DNA from: Saccharophagus degradans 2-40
Lineage (GTDB): Bacteria; Pseudomonadota; Gammaproteobacteria; Pseudomonadales; Cellvibrionaceae
Length of the DNA: 64,000 nt
Reading direction: 5' to 3'
Assembly (NCBI RefSeq): GCF_000013665.1
Contig: NC_007912.1
Span: forward strand, 186,001-250,000
Shown here: positions 18,010 through 27,341 of the stretch, piece after piece
How the letters are laid out: every line of letters begins with the position of its first letter
Numbering within the stretch: position 1 is the stretch's first letter
Notes under the pieces: model-generated
Seen by the model: only the letters and a program-made list of their open reading frames with translations
What the model was told of the DNA's origin: nothing
Database searches by the model: none
Position numbers and translations under genes: made by a program

Positions 18010-19197
18010 ATGAGCGATAGCCGTCAGGGAAGCCGCTTCCGCACTTATACCGAAATTGTCGAATTGGTAGAAACACTCGGCAAAGGCGTTGTAGAACAGC
18101 ACGCGAGCGATGTGGATGATAAAGCTCGCTTCCCCGAAGAAGCCTTTGCTGCATTTAAAGAGGCGCGGCTGTTAAGCGCTATGGTTCCCCAAAGCTTGGG
18201 GGGCGACGGGTTAAACATTAAGCAGCTGTGCAAGCTGTGTGAAATACTGGGGCAATACTGCGCGTCTACCGCAATGGTGTACGCCATGCACCAAATTCAA
18301 GTGGCGTGCTTGGTTAATCACGCGCTCACCTCCTCTTACTTCCAGCAGTACTTAGCAGACCTTGTAGAGCATCAATACTTGCTTGCCTCGGCCACAACCG
18401 AGTTGGGTATAGGTGGCGACCTGCGCTCTAGTATTTGCGGTTTAGAGCTTGAGGGCGATAACTTTAAACTTGTTAAACAAGCACCGGTTATATCCTATGC
18501 GCTAAATGCCGATGCCATTCTTGTAACGTGTCGCGCAAATACCGATGCTGCCGCTAGCGATCAAGTACATGTTTTAGTTAAAACCAAAAAGTGCGAGTTT
18601 GAACAAATAGCCGGTTGGGATACCTTAGGGTTTCGCGGCACGTGTAGCTCGGGCTATACGCTCACCGCTGCGGGGCATGTAGAGCAGGTTATACCCGCGC
18701 CTTTCGCCACTATTCTTTCTAAATCTATGCATCCGGTGTCGCATGTGCTGTGGGGTTCATTGTGGACAGGGCTAGCTGCAAGCGCTGTTAAAAAAGCGCG
18801 CCAAGCGGTGCGTCATGCTTACCGCAAAAACCCAGATATGCCGCCCGTTACCTCGCTGCGGTTATCGGAAGTGGATGAGTTGCTATTTAGTATGCGCGGC
18901 GGCTTATACCAGTCTATTGAAGAATACCAAGGCCTGTTAGATGGTGATTGCGATGATGCCTTTACCAACTTCGGTTTTTCTATTCGCACCAATAACGTAA
19001 AACTGCGTTGCTCAGAAATGGTTGTGGATATTGTTGGTAAAGCGCTCATGATAGTGGGCATTATGGGGTACAAAAACGATTCCCCCGTTAGCCTTAGCCG
19101 CCATATTCGCGATGCCTACGGCGCGGCGTTAATGGTTAATAACGATCGCATTCGCGGTCACAACGCGACTATGCAAATTGCCATGAGGGATAGCTAA
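18010..19197 (+). CDS. Acyl-CoA dehydrogenase-family flavoenzyme
   Basis: 395 residues with the ACAD layout: helical N-domain (PEEAFAAFKEARLLSAMVPQSLGGDGLNIKQL), middle beta-domain (LLASATTELGIGGDLRSS, WDTLGFRGTCSSGYTL) and C-terminal helical domain (HIRDAYGAALMVNNDRIRGHN). Members beside carrier proteins in natural-product clusters oxidise acyl or aminoacyl thioesters on the carrier. It sits between the ACP and the amino acid:[carrier protein] ligase and overlaps the latter by one base, which suggests the substrate is an ACP-bound aminoacyl group rather than a fatty acyl-CoA. That substrate is inferred. Confidence 0.85.
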   Translation: MSDSRQGSRFRTYTEIVELVETLGKGVVEQHASDVDDKARFPEEAFAAFKEARLLSAMVPQSLGGDGLNIKQLCKLCEILGQYCASTAMVYAMHQIQVACLVNHALTSSYFQQYLADLVEHQYLLASATTELGIGGDLRSSICGLELEGDNFKLVKQAPVISYALNADAILVTCRANTDAAASDQVHVLVKTKKCEFEQIAGWDTLGFRGTCSSGYTLTAAGHVEQVIPAPFATILSKSMHPVSHVLWGSLWTGLAASAVKKARQAVRHAYRKNPDMPPVTSLRLSEVDELLFSMRGGLYQSIEEYQGLLDGDCDDAFTNFGFSIRTNNVKLRCSEMVVDIVGKALMIVGIMGYKNDSPVSLSRHIRDAYGAALMVNNDRIRGHNATMQIAMRDS

Positions 19198-20132
19198 TGT
19201 GTATTTCAGATCAGCCCATTACAGAAGCCTACCTCGCTTACCAAAAAGAGCTAGTAGATGCAGGGTTACTTATTCCCTCTGGTGTAAAAGGCGTATACGG
19301 CCGCAGTGGTTTATTTGAAAAAGTGGTCGATCAATTTGAGGCTTTCGCGACACGCATGGGGGCCGATGCCAATGCCGAGGTGATGCGTTTCCCTCCCATT
19401 TTTGGCCGTCACACCTACATGCAAACCGACCACGTAGAAACCATGCCCGACTTAATGGGGTCGGTAAATTCGTTTTGTGGCAACGAAAAAGAACATCGTG
19501 CACTTATTGCAAAAATCGAAGAAAAAGACGAAAACTGGTGTAAAGATTTAACCCCCACCGATGTAATGTTAGTGCCGGCGGCGTGTTACCCGCTGTACCC
19601 AACCGCATCGGGTTCGGTTTTACCTGAGGGCGGGCGCACAGTTGATTTAAAAACATTTGTGTTTCGTCACGAGCCTTCGGACGACCCAGCGCGTATGCAA
19701 ATATTTAGGCAGCGCGAATATGTGCGTTTAGGCACGCCAGAGCAAGCTTTGCAGCATCGCAACCACTGGTTGCAAACTGCCGAAGGTATGCACAAAGAGT
19801 TGGGCCTAGAGGTAGAAGTGGTTGTTGCTAACGATCCATTTTTTGGTCGCGGTGGCCGCGTAATGAAAGCAACCCAGCGCGAACAAGAATTAAAATTTGA
19901 AATTGTTACGCCAATTTGTAGCGAAGAAAAGCCCACTGCTATTACATCCTGCAATTGCCATCTAGATCACTTTGGTCATTCGTTTAATATTAAAACAGCC
20001 GATGGTGAGCCAGCACATACATCGTGTATTGGCTTTGGGTTAGAGCGCATAGCTTTAGCGTTATTTAAAACCCACGGTTTAGACCCGTCGCGTTGGCCAG
20101 AAAAAGTGCGAAAAACACTGCAATGGACATAA
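19197..20132 (+). CDS. Amino acid:[carrier protein] ligase (class II seryl-tRNA synthetase-like)
   Basis: 311 residues, the length of the stand-alone SerRS-like catalytic cores described from Bradyrhizobium and Agrobacterium that load glycine or alanine onto the phosphopantetheine of a carrier protein rather than onto tRNA. Class II motif 2 is seen in IFRQREYVRLG (residues 169-179) and motif 3 in GFGLERIALALF (279-290). Cys130, Glu174 and Cys277 fall where this family binds its active-site zinc. There is no tRNA-binding coiled coil. It is coupled by a one-base overlap to the dehydrogenase and overlaps the DUF1839 gene. The ACP at 17758 is the expected acceptor. Confidence 0.88.
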   Translation: MCISDQPITEAYLAYQKELVDAGLLIPSGVKGVYGRSGLFEKVVDQFEAFATRMGADANAEVMRFPPIFGRHTYMQTDHVETMPDLMGSVNSFCGNEKEHRALIAKIEEKDENWCKDLTPTDVMLVPAACYPLYPTASGSVLPEGGRTVDLKTFVFRHEPSDDPARMQIFRQREYVRLGTPEQALQHRNHWLQTAEGMHKELGLEVEVVVANDPFFGRGGRVMKATQREQELKFEIVTPICSEEKPTAITSCNCHLDHFGHSFNIKTADGEPAHTSCIGFGLERIALALFKTHGLDPSRWPEKVRKTLQWT

Positions 20133-21091
20133 AACCAATAATCGATCTCAACCCAAGTACCTACGCACGTCATGCTATACACGGCGAAGAGCGTATATGG
20201 GCAGAAACAAATTGCTATGTAGATGTGTTGGTTGAGCTTATCCACTCGCTGGGTTACGACCCTGTGGCAGGGTTGGCGTTTACGTTAAGTGTCGATTTTG
20301 AAGAAGACCAGTGGACGTTTTTTAAATATCCGCCAGGCGATTTACTCGAGCTTTACGGTTTAGATATTCAAGAGCTTAACCCATGGAAAAACCTCGTTGA
20401 GCATGTAGCCAATCAGGTGCACGCAGCAAAACCAGTGTTGGTTGAGCTAGATTCGTACTTCCTGCCAGATACCGCAGGCTCTGCTTACAAGCAAGAGCAT
20501 GTAAAAAGTACAGTCGCGGTTAACGCCATTGATATTAATAAAAAGTTTATGGGGTATTTTCACGGTCAAGGTTACTACGAACTTAACGGTGACGATTTCG
20601 ATAATATATTTCAGCTAAATGGCTTAGTGCACGAGCGCATGTTGCCGCCGTATATAGAGCTTGTTAAAACGCGCGGGCAAGATCAAAGTAAATTATTTGA
20701 AAAATCCCTCGTTACTTTTGAGCGCCATATTCAATTAATGCCAGAGTTGAACCCCTTTGAAAAATTTAAATTGCAATTCGAGCAAGACCTAAAATGGTTG
20801 CTCAATGCCGAGCTAGAAGCTTTTCATAAATACTCTTTTGCCAGCTTACGGCAGTACGGCGCGTGTTTTGAATTATCGCTTACTTATTTGCAGTGGCTGC
20901 AACAGCATGGCAAAAATGGTTTAGACGATGCTGCCATAACGGCTTGTCGCAGTATTTCCGAAACCGCTAAAGCATTTCAGTTTCAGTTGGCTCGCTCAAT
21001 AATGCGCAAAAAGCCGCTTAATTTAGAGCCGCTAGAAAACATGGCTTCACAATGGTTGATATTAAAATCTACCTTGCGAAATACAATTTAG
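20123..21091 (+). CDS. DUF1839 family protein
   Basis: 322 residues beginning MDIKPIIDLNPSTYARHAIHG. Recognisable family features are WAETNCYVDVLVELIHSLGYDPVA, the FEEDQWTFFKYPPGDLLELYG segment and LVELDSYFLPDT. The function is unknown. From memory, DUF1839 genes accompany amino acid:[carrier protein] ligases in several bacteria, so this may be the acyltransferase or handling factor for aminoacyl-ACP. The start at 20123 lies inside the ligase gene (10-nt overlap) and begins the conserved sequence; a start ten codons earlier would add unlike residues. Confidence 0.8.
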   Translation: MDIKPIIDLNPSTYARHAIHGEERIWAETNCYVDVLVELIHSLGYDPVAGLAFTLSVDFEEDQWTFFKYPPGDLLELYGLDIQELNPWKNLVEHVANQVHAAKPVLVELDSYFLPDTAGSAYKQEHVKSTVAVNAIDINKKFMGYFHGQGYYELNGDDFDNIFQLNGLVHERMLPPYIELVKTRGQDQSKLFEKSLVTFERHIQLMPELNPFEKFKLQFEQDLKWLLNAELEAFHKYSFASLRQYGACFELSLTYLQWLQQHGKNGLDDAAITACRSISETAKAFQFQLARSIMRKKPLNLEPLENMASQWLILKSTLRNTI

Positions 21092-21181
21092 TAAACCAAA
21101 AGGGCGCCTATCTTCGGGCGGGTTAAATATTCTAGCCCTGCTTGTTGAAGAGTGTAATCCCCTAACTTTAAGCAAGCTAAA

Positions 21182-23647
21182 ATGGTTGTGAATACAGACA
21201 TTACACAATGGTCGCTTACTAAAACTAATGCGAATGGCGCCCAAACCCCCGCTGATATTATTCCCCTTCAGCAATGGCTTGCTGTACCAGTGCCTGGAAC
21301 CGTGGCGCAAGCTGTGGGCGATGCTGGCCCGCAAGAAGACCTTGAGCAATTTGATTGGTGGTACACCGCTCAATTTCCACTGCCCAAAACAGGTAAGCGC
21401 ACTTATTTGCAGTGCGACGGTTTGGCAACCCTAAGCGAAGTGTGGGTTAACGACCAGCAGGTTTTATACTCGCAATCGATGTTTGAAAACCACAAGCTCG
21501 ACATTACCGATTACCTGCAAGCCGACAATACACTGGCCATAGTGTTTAAAGCGCTCGCACCACATTTGGCCGAGCGTCGTGCAAGACCGCAATGGAAAAC
21601 CAACCTAGTTGATAACCAAAACTTGCGCTGGTTTCGCACTAGCTTATTAGGGCGTATGCCGGGCTGGACACCACCCGTAAAAGCGATAGGCCCGTGGCGA
21701 GATATTAGTATTGTTAGTGTGGCTAAATTTGATTTAGTGGAGTGCACTGTGTTTAGCGAAGTGGATGAGGCGCTAAATGGCAAGGTACATATAAACTTAG
21801 AATTAGATTTTATCGATGCTAAATTGGCAGCCGACCCACAAATACAATTTTTATTAGACGGCAAAATCTACCCCATAACCGCAAAACCTATTAAAGGTGG
21901 CGGCGCATTTATAGATACCGAAATAGCTATTGAGCAACCGCAATTATGGTGGCCCCATACCCACGGCGAGCCCTACCTACACGCTTACAAAATTACCGCC
22001 ATTATAGATGGTGAAGTAACAACCTTAACCGAAGGTAAGTTGGGCTTTAAGCGCGTAACTGCTGCTAATCAAACAAATCAATTGGCGCTTGAAGTAAACA
22101 ACAACAAAATATTTTGTCGCGGCGCCTGTTGGGCTACTCCAAATATAACTAGTTTAAATGCATCTAAGCAGGAGTATCGCCATCTATTAAAACTATTAGT
22201 AGATGCAGGTGCAAACATGGTTCGCATTGGCGGTACCATGGTGTACGAACACGACGATTTTTATGCCTTGTGCGATGAGCTAGGTATATTGGTTTGGCAA
22301 GATTTTATGTTTGCCAATATGGATTACCCCTTTGCAGATGAAGATTTTAGTAAGCTTGTTGCAAAAGAAGTGCGCCAACAAATTACGCGCTTAAAACAAA
22401 CAGCCTCTATTGCAGTATTTTGCGGCAACAGTGAAATGCAGCAGCAAGCGGCCATGATGGGTATGGAGCAGACACAATGGGCGAACGCACTGTTTGATAC
22501 TTTTATAACGCAAAAATTAGAAGAGCAGCAGTTAACGCTTCCTTATTTTACTTCTAGCCCCTGCGAAGGTGGTTTGCCTTTCCATACCGACGCCGGTTTA
22601 ACGCATTACTATGGTGTGGGCGCCTATAAACTTATGCCCGACCATTTTACTGTGCGCGAAGTTGGTTTTACTTCCGAGTGCTTAGGGTTTTCGCATATAC
22701 CGGTAACAGCTTCTTTAAAGCAAGCTTTTGAATCACCATACCCCGCCACCCATACACCCAGCTGGAAGGCCGGCATACCTAGGGATAACAGCGCGGGTTG
22801 GGATTTCGAAGATATTCGCAACTTTTATTTAGAAAAAATATTTGGCGTAGTTGCCGATACTCTTCGCTATAGCGACCCAGAAACCTATTTTAAACTTGCC
22901 ACCATTGCTACTGCAGAAATGGTAAGTAGCGTGTACAGCATATGGCGCGCGAGTATATCAAATTGCAATGGTGCGCTGGCTTGGTTTTATCAAGATATTG
23001 TTGCGGGTGCAGGCTGGGGAATAGTTGATAGTTTTGCGCGGCCAAAAGCAGCGTATTACTTTTTAAAACGAGTATGGCAGCCGCAGCAGGTATTGCTTAT
23101 AAACAACAGCTTGAATGGCTATACGCTAGAAGTGCAAAATGAAACAGCGCATACACTTCAAGCGCAGCTCAATATTGTATTGGTTGGCTTAAGCGATAAT
23201 ATTGTTGCAGAGCATACGCAAGAAATTACGCTCGCAGCGAATAGCGTTGGCACACACAAGCTAGATACCGTTTTTGGCCGTTTTATGGATGCCACCCATG
23301 CCTATAAGTTTGGCCGCCAAACTATTTATGCTGTAGTAGCCGAGCTGCGAAACGAAAGCGGCGAACTTATTAGTCAGGCGGTATCGTTCCCGGGTTGTAG
23401 GCGCATCAACACCGGCGCCGGTGAAATAACGGGTAGCATTACTAGCGATAGCGATAATGAATCAGTGGTAACGTTAACGCCCAGCGTTTTTGTTGAGTAC
23501 GCGTGTTTAGAATCAAAAACCACACAATTCAGTGATAACTACACCTGCATGTTGCCAGGTAAGACGTATAGCTTTAAAGCGTGTGAACAAATCAAAAGCG
23601 TACATGTATCTACTCTTAACCTACAAAAAGAATTTAGAGTGACATGA
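21182..23647 (+). CDS. Glycoside hydrolase family 2, beta-mannosidase-like
   Basis: 821 residues without a signal peptide. The jelly-roll N-domain carries VPGTVAQAV and QFDWWYTAQFPLP, an Ig-like domain follows, and the catalytic barrel has VFCGNSEMQQQ with the acid/base Glu418 and REVGFTSE with probable nucleophile Glu493. LWWPHTHGEPYLHAYKI is a typical GH2 linker. The length and the GNSE motif point to the mannosidase/exo-glucosaminidase branch. Finding a cytoplasmic GH2 between DUF1839 and the double hydrolase is unusual. It may act on a small glycosylated intermediate or as a transglycosidase. It overlaps the next gene by 4 nt. Confidence 0.82.
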   Translation: MVVNTDITQWSLTKTNANGAQTPADIIPLQQWLAVPVPGTVAQAVGDAGPQEDLEQFDWWYTAQFPLPKTGKRTYLQCDGLATLSEVWVNDQQVLYSQSMFENHKLDITDYLQADNTLAIVFKALAPHLAERRARPQWKTNLVDNQNLRWFRTSLLGRMPGWTPPVKAIGPWRDISIVSVAKFDLVECTVFSEVDEALNGKVHINLELDFIDAKLAADPQIQFLLDGKIYPITAKPIKGGGAFIDTEIAIEQPQLWWPHTHGEPYLHAYKITAIIDGEVTTLTEGKLGFKRVTAANQTNQLALEVNNNKIFCRGACWATPNITSLNASKQEYRHLLKLLVDAGANMVRIGGTMVYEHDDFYALCDELGILVWQDFMFANMDYPFADEDFSKLVAKEVRQQITRLKQTASIAVFCGNSEMQQQAAMMGMEQTQWANALFDTFITQKLEEQQLTLPYFTSSPCEGGLPFHTDAGLTHYYGVGAYKLMPDHFTVREVGFTSECLGFSHIPVTASLKQAFESPYPATHTPSWKAGIPRDNSAGWDFEDIRNFYLEKIFGVVADTLRYSDPETYFKLATIATAEMVSSVYSIWRASISNCNGALAWFYQDIVAGAGWGIVDSFARPKAAYYFLKRVWQPQQVLLINNSLNGYTLEVQNETAHTLQAQLNIVLVGLSDNIVAEHTQEITLAANSVGTHKLDTVFGRFMDATHAYKFGRQTIYAVVAELRNESGELISQAVSFPGCRRINTGAGEITGSITSDSDNESVVTLTPSVFVEYACLESKTTQFSDNYTCMLPGKTYSFKACEQIKSVHVSTLNLQKEFRVT

Positions 23648-25437
23648 GCGCGCTAACGCTATATAAAAAAATGCACTGGCTGAGCGAATCTCAACACGCT
23701 AGCTTTGCTGTTACCTATGCGACCAATCTTGAAAATACTACTCAGTACCCACCAAATACTACGGGTGTAATTATTATTCCGCCGTTCGGGCACGAATATA
23801 ATCACTCGCACCGAGCGCTTGCTTACCTAAGCGAACAACTTAGTATTGCTAATAACTGCCCAGTGTTAAAGCTGGAGCTAAACGGTATGGGTAACGCTAG
23901 TTCAACAATTATTTGCGGCGATGAGGAGGTTGTTGGCAAAGCTTGGGTAGAAGCACTCAATGCAGCGCTACTTACCCTGCAGCAAGAGCATAATGTTACC
24001 CAAGTACAACTTGTGGGTTATCGAACAGGTGCTTTAGTTGCTGCCTACCTAGCAAAAGCGAACGAGCGAGTAAAAGGGTTGATACTGTGGAACGCTTATT
24101 TAACTGGTGCGCCCTTTTTTCGCGATATGGAAATGTTACAGTCGATGCAGGCGGGCTTTGTGCCTGCCAGCAATTTATTTGATGCCGGCGGTAACTGCTT
24201 CGATACGCAAAGCAAAGCGTTTATTGAATGTTTAAATTTAAAGTTAGCAAACTGTAATCACCTAGAATCGATAGCGTTTATACAACCAAAAGAATTGCCT
24301 CTATCCAAGCGGCTGGTAAAACAACTGCAAGAGCAGGGCTTGAACGTAGCAGTAGAGCAATATCTCGGTAATAGAGATTTTCAAAAGCCCGCGCTAGAAA
24401 ACAAAGTGCCGTACGGGGCTATTGCAGCCATATTGCGGGTATTTAAGCCCGCTGCTGCGGAGTTAGCTCGCGAGCAATACCGAATAGTGCTGGTGCCAAG
24501 CCAGCCGCCAACAAATACGCTAAATAACGAACATGAGCAAATTGTTGTATGCGCCAAGGCGGGTATGACAGGCGTGCTTACCCGCAACCAAGATTCTGAT
24601 ACAAAAAATCTGTTGGTATTAATTAACGGCGGCGCAGCGCATCACGTTGGGCCAGCGAGATTGCACGTTAATGTGGCGCGCGCACTTGCTAAGCAAGGGT
24701 TTAATATTTTACGCATCGATCTTAGTCATTTAGGGGAAGGGGCTAACCTTACCAACCAACTAAATGAAGGTATTAATCCTTTTCCTAAAGGGTATGCCGG
24801 CGACATAAAAGTTTTATTAGATTACATGCAAGCTGAGTTTGGCTATTCGAAATTTGCATTAGGTGGCTTGTGTTCTGCCGGTCACAACAGTTTTAACTAT
24901 ATGCGCAAATTTAACGACCCACGCGTGCGCTCGGTATTGCTAATAAACCCAATGCATTTGTATTGGCAGCAAGGTACACCTTATATGCGGTTTGATATGG
25001 GGGAGCTAAGTATTGGCGCTGCATTAAAAGCCTTTAAAATCCGTTCAAGCGATAGCCCTGAGAACGAAGACGATGCTCTGCCGATTAGAAGCGGCTGGTT
25101 TGGTAAGTGTAAGCGGTTGTTAGCGGCTGTGTGTTTACGCTTAAACTCCACGTTGAGTTTAGTAAAACGGTATACGAGTAGTTTACCGCAGGATATAGAA
25201 GCCCTTAATGCCGCTGGCGTGAATATGATAGTCATGGTTTCGCAAAACGAACCGGGCAGGGCACTTTTTAAAAATATGTTAGGCCTACACTACTGGTTAT
25301 ATTTGCTGAGCGGCAAGTTGCGCATGTATGTAATGGCAAAGTCAGATCACGCCTTTTCTACCCAGCAGAGTCAGCAAATGTTAATTGACCAGTTAAAGGC
25401 CATAAATACCAAGTTATTTTTTGGAGACGCTAAGTGA
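23644..25437 (+). CDS. Double-domain alpha/beta hydrolase with altered nucleophile positions
   Basis: 597 residues made of two alpha/beta-hydrolase domains. Domain 1 (about 35-280) starts GVIIIPPFGHEYNHSHRAL; its nucleophile elbow reads GYRTG (125-129), with Arg127 in place of serine, so it is probably inactive. Domain 2 (about 300-590) starts INGGAAHHVGPARLHVN and has GGLCSAG (407-413), placing Cys410 at the nucleophile position; KSDHAFS near the end supplies the histidine. The domains resemble exosortase-A-associated hydrolases. It overlaps the neighbouring genes by 4 nt on both sides. A thioesterase or transacylase role on the ACP-bound product is likely but inferred. Confidence 0.75.
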   Translation: MSALTLYKKMHWLSESQHASFAVTYATNLENTTQYPPNTTGVIIIPPFGHEYNHSHRALAYLSEQLSIANNCPVLKLELNGMGNASSTIICGDEEVVGKAWVEALNAALLTLQQEHNVTQVQLVGYRTGALVAAYLAKANERVKGLILWNAYLTGAPFFRDMEMLQSMQAGFVPASNLFDAGGNCFDTQSKAFIECLNLKLANCNHLESIAFIQPKELPLSKRLVKQLQEQGLNVAVEQYLGNRDFQKPALENKVPYGAIAAILRVFKPAAAELAREQYRIVLVPSQPPTNTLNNEHEQIVVCAKAGMTGVLTRNQDSDTKNLLVLINGGAAHHVGPARLHVNVARALAKQGFNILRIDLSHLGEGANLTNQLNEGINPFPKGYAGDIKVLLDYMQAEFGYSKFALGGLCSAGHNSFNYMRKFNDPRVRSVLLINPMHLYWQQGTPYMRFDMGELSIGAALKAFKIRSSDSPENEDDALPIRSGWFGKCKRLLAAVCLRLNSTLSLVKRYTSSLPQDIEALNAAGVNMIVMVSQNEPGRALFKNMLGLHYWLYLLSGKLRMYVMAKSDHAFSTQQSQQMLIDQLKAINTKLFFGDAK

Positions 25438-25673
25438 GCGAAGAAATAAAAGAAGTCGTGGCGGAAATATTTATAGAGGTGTTCGAATGGGATACCTTGC
25501 CGCCCGTTGAGAGCATAGACCAGTCCACTATTTCAAATTGGGATTCCATGAAACAGCTAAGCTTGGTAACAGCTATAGAAAGCGAATTTGAAATTGCCTT
25601 TAGTTTGGATACAGCCATAGCGATAACCAGCTTTAACAAAGCTGTAGAAGCGGTTGTGGCGCATTTAGCTTAA
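25434..25673 (+). CDS. Acyl carrier protein (second)
   Basis: A 79-residue acidic protein. STISNWDSMKQLSLVTAIE contains the phosphopantetheine serine in the DSM motif (about residue 38). The start is GTG within a GTGA overlap with the upstream hydrolase stop, and its own stop forms TAATG with the FkbH-like gene. That coupling to FkbH suggests it is the carrier for the FkbH product, distinct from the first ACP. It shares little sequence with the first ACP outside the family signature. Confidence 0.85.
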   Translation: MSEEIKEVVAEIFIEVFEWDTLPPVESIDQSTISNWDSMKQLSLVTAIESEFEIAFSLDTAIAITSFNKAVEAVVAHLA

Positions 25674-27322
25674 TGAAATTTCTACAGGCAAAAAAAATAC
25701 TCAGGGAAAGTAAAGCGAGTAACTCACTTGCCTGTGAAGTATTAACATCGGCACAGGTAGAAAACCTGTCTCCATTTTTAGAGGCCCACCTCGCGTTAAA
25801 AAATATTCGTGCGCAAGCGGCTTTTACGCCGTTCGGTACCTTAAGGCAGCGACTGCTTGTAGATGAGAAAAATGACACGGCATTGATAGCGTGTTTGTAC
25901 CCCTGGGATTATTGCCCAGCGCTAGATTGGCGCCAATATCAAACCGGCACGTCGGTTACGCTGCCTGAGTTAGTCGAGCAGGTTTTAGCCTTCGATCGGT
26001 TGTTGGGTGAAAAGGCACACGCGGGCGTGTTTATCGATGCTCCGGTACCGCCTGTGCTTAATGCTAACGAAACACAAGTGCTTAGCAATTTAATTGCATC
26101 CTGCGCAGTTAAGCGCGGCTTTAAATATTTAAGCGAGCAAAGTTTTAGTTTAGCGGCCTACTTGGAGTTTGGTCGACCAATTTCAAACGCAATGGCACCG
26201 TATGTGGCCAGTGTTTTGTCGGAAGCGCTATTTAAAAATAACGTGATAGCAACCCCTAAAAAAGTGATTCTTACCGATTTAGATAACACTGCATGGTTAG
26301 GCGTAGTGGGTGAGGATGGCGTAGCAGGGGTGGCGTGCGCAGCATATGGCCCAGGTTTTGCTCACTATATTTATCAATGTTTTTTAAAACGCTGTGTAGG
26401 CAGTGGCGTATTGCTTGTTGCTGTTTCTAAAAACGATATTGATTTGGCCAAGGCACCGTTTGAACAAAAAGAGCTGCCGCTTAAGCTTACAGATTTTGTG
26501 GATTTTAAAGTGGGCTATGGTCATAAATCACAACTGATTCAGCAGGTGAGTGAAGAGTTAAATTTACCGCTAGACAGTTTTGTGTTTATTGATGATAACC
26601 CCATTGAATTGGCGGAGGTGGCGTCTGTGCTACCGGCAGTAACAAGTGTGCAGTTTCCGGCTGAGGTTGATGAGTTGCCGGCTGTGATAGAAACGTTACA
26701 GCTATATGTCAATTTAACACAAGGCTCTAAAGAAGATTCCGAACGTACAGAGCTTTATAAAATACGCGCACTAGCCGAGCAAGAGCGCAAACAAACGCCA
26801 TCGCTGCACGAATATTTAGCTAGTTTAGAAATGGAGCTGCACATAAATACGCAGGCGCATGTCGATAACGCGAGAGCAATACAATTAATTAACAAAACCA
26901 ACCAATTTAATTTAAATGGATTGCGTATTACCGAAGCAGAACTGTCGAAAATACTTACAGGTGGTGGCAGTTTATTTACTGCAACGCTAGTAGATAAGTT
27001 TGGTAATCACGGCGAAATACTTGCTTGTGTGGTAGATGCAGAAGGTAAACTGTTGCGCTGGGTTATGTCGTGCCGAGTGCTGCAGAGAAACGTCGAATAT
27101 TACTTTCTTTACTGGCTTTTAAGTGAATCTGGTATTAGTCTAAAGGTTATAGAGTTTGTAAAAACAGATCGCAATGCACCGCTCGAGCAATTTCTTATTA
27201 CTACTGGCCTTGTTCCGGCTGATAGTGGGCAGCAGGTTAACTCAACATTAGATTGTGAAGGGATTCGTAAGGCTTTATACAAAGCGACTAAAGGAATATT
27301 TAAGGCCGTACGAGTTAATTAA
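25673..27322 (+). CDS. FkbH-like HAD-superfamily protein
   Basis: 549 residues. After an N-terminal domain of about 190 residues comes the HAD IIIC catalytic segment ILTDLDNTAWLGVVGEDG with Asp202 and Asp204, then LLVAVSKND and FVFIDDNPIELAEV. The C-terminal 200 residues (QLINKTNQFNLNGLRI, FGNHGEILACVV, MSCRVLQRNVEY) match the GNAT-like FkbH tail. FkbH-type enzymes take the glyceryl group of 1,3-bisphosphoglycerate onto a carrier protein. The ACP gene directly upstream overlaps it (TAATG). Here it may produce glyceryl-ACP or a related hydroxyacyl unit. Confidence 0.86.
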   Translation: MKFLQAKKILRESKASNSLACEVLTSAQVENLSPFLEAHLALKNIRAQAAFTPFGTLRQRLLVDEKNDTALIACLYPWDYCPALDWRQYQTGTSVTLPELVEQVLAFDRLLGEKAHAGVFIDAPVPPVLNANETQVLSNLIASCAVKRGFKYLSEQSFSLAAYLEFGRPISNAMAPYVASVLSEALFKNNVIATPKKVILTDLDNTAWLGVVGEDGVAGVACAAYGPGFAHYIYQCFLKRCVGSGVLLVAVSKNDIDLAKAPFEQKELPLKLTDFVDFKVGYGHKSQLIQQVSEELNLPLDSFVFIDDNPIELAEVASVLPAVTSVQFPAEVDELPAVIETLQLYVNLTQGSKEDSERTELYKIRALAEQERKQTPSLHEYLASLEMELHINTQAHVDNARAIQLINKTNQFNLNGLRITEAELSKILTGGGSLFTATLVDKFGNHGEILACVVDAEGKLLRWVMSCRVLQRNVEYYFLYWLLSESGISLKVIEFVKTDRNAPLEQFLITTGLVPADSGQQVNSTLDCEGIRKALYKATKGIFKAVRVN

Positions 27323-27341
27323 ACGTTAATGAGATTGCAAC

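Noticed and set aside
19197-20132. Seryl-tRNA synthetase
   Set aside because: The tRNA-binding coiled coil is missing, the length is about 310 residues, and the zinc ligand set fits carrier-protein ligases.
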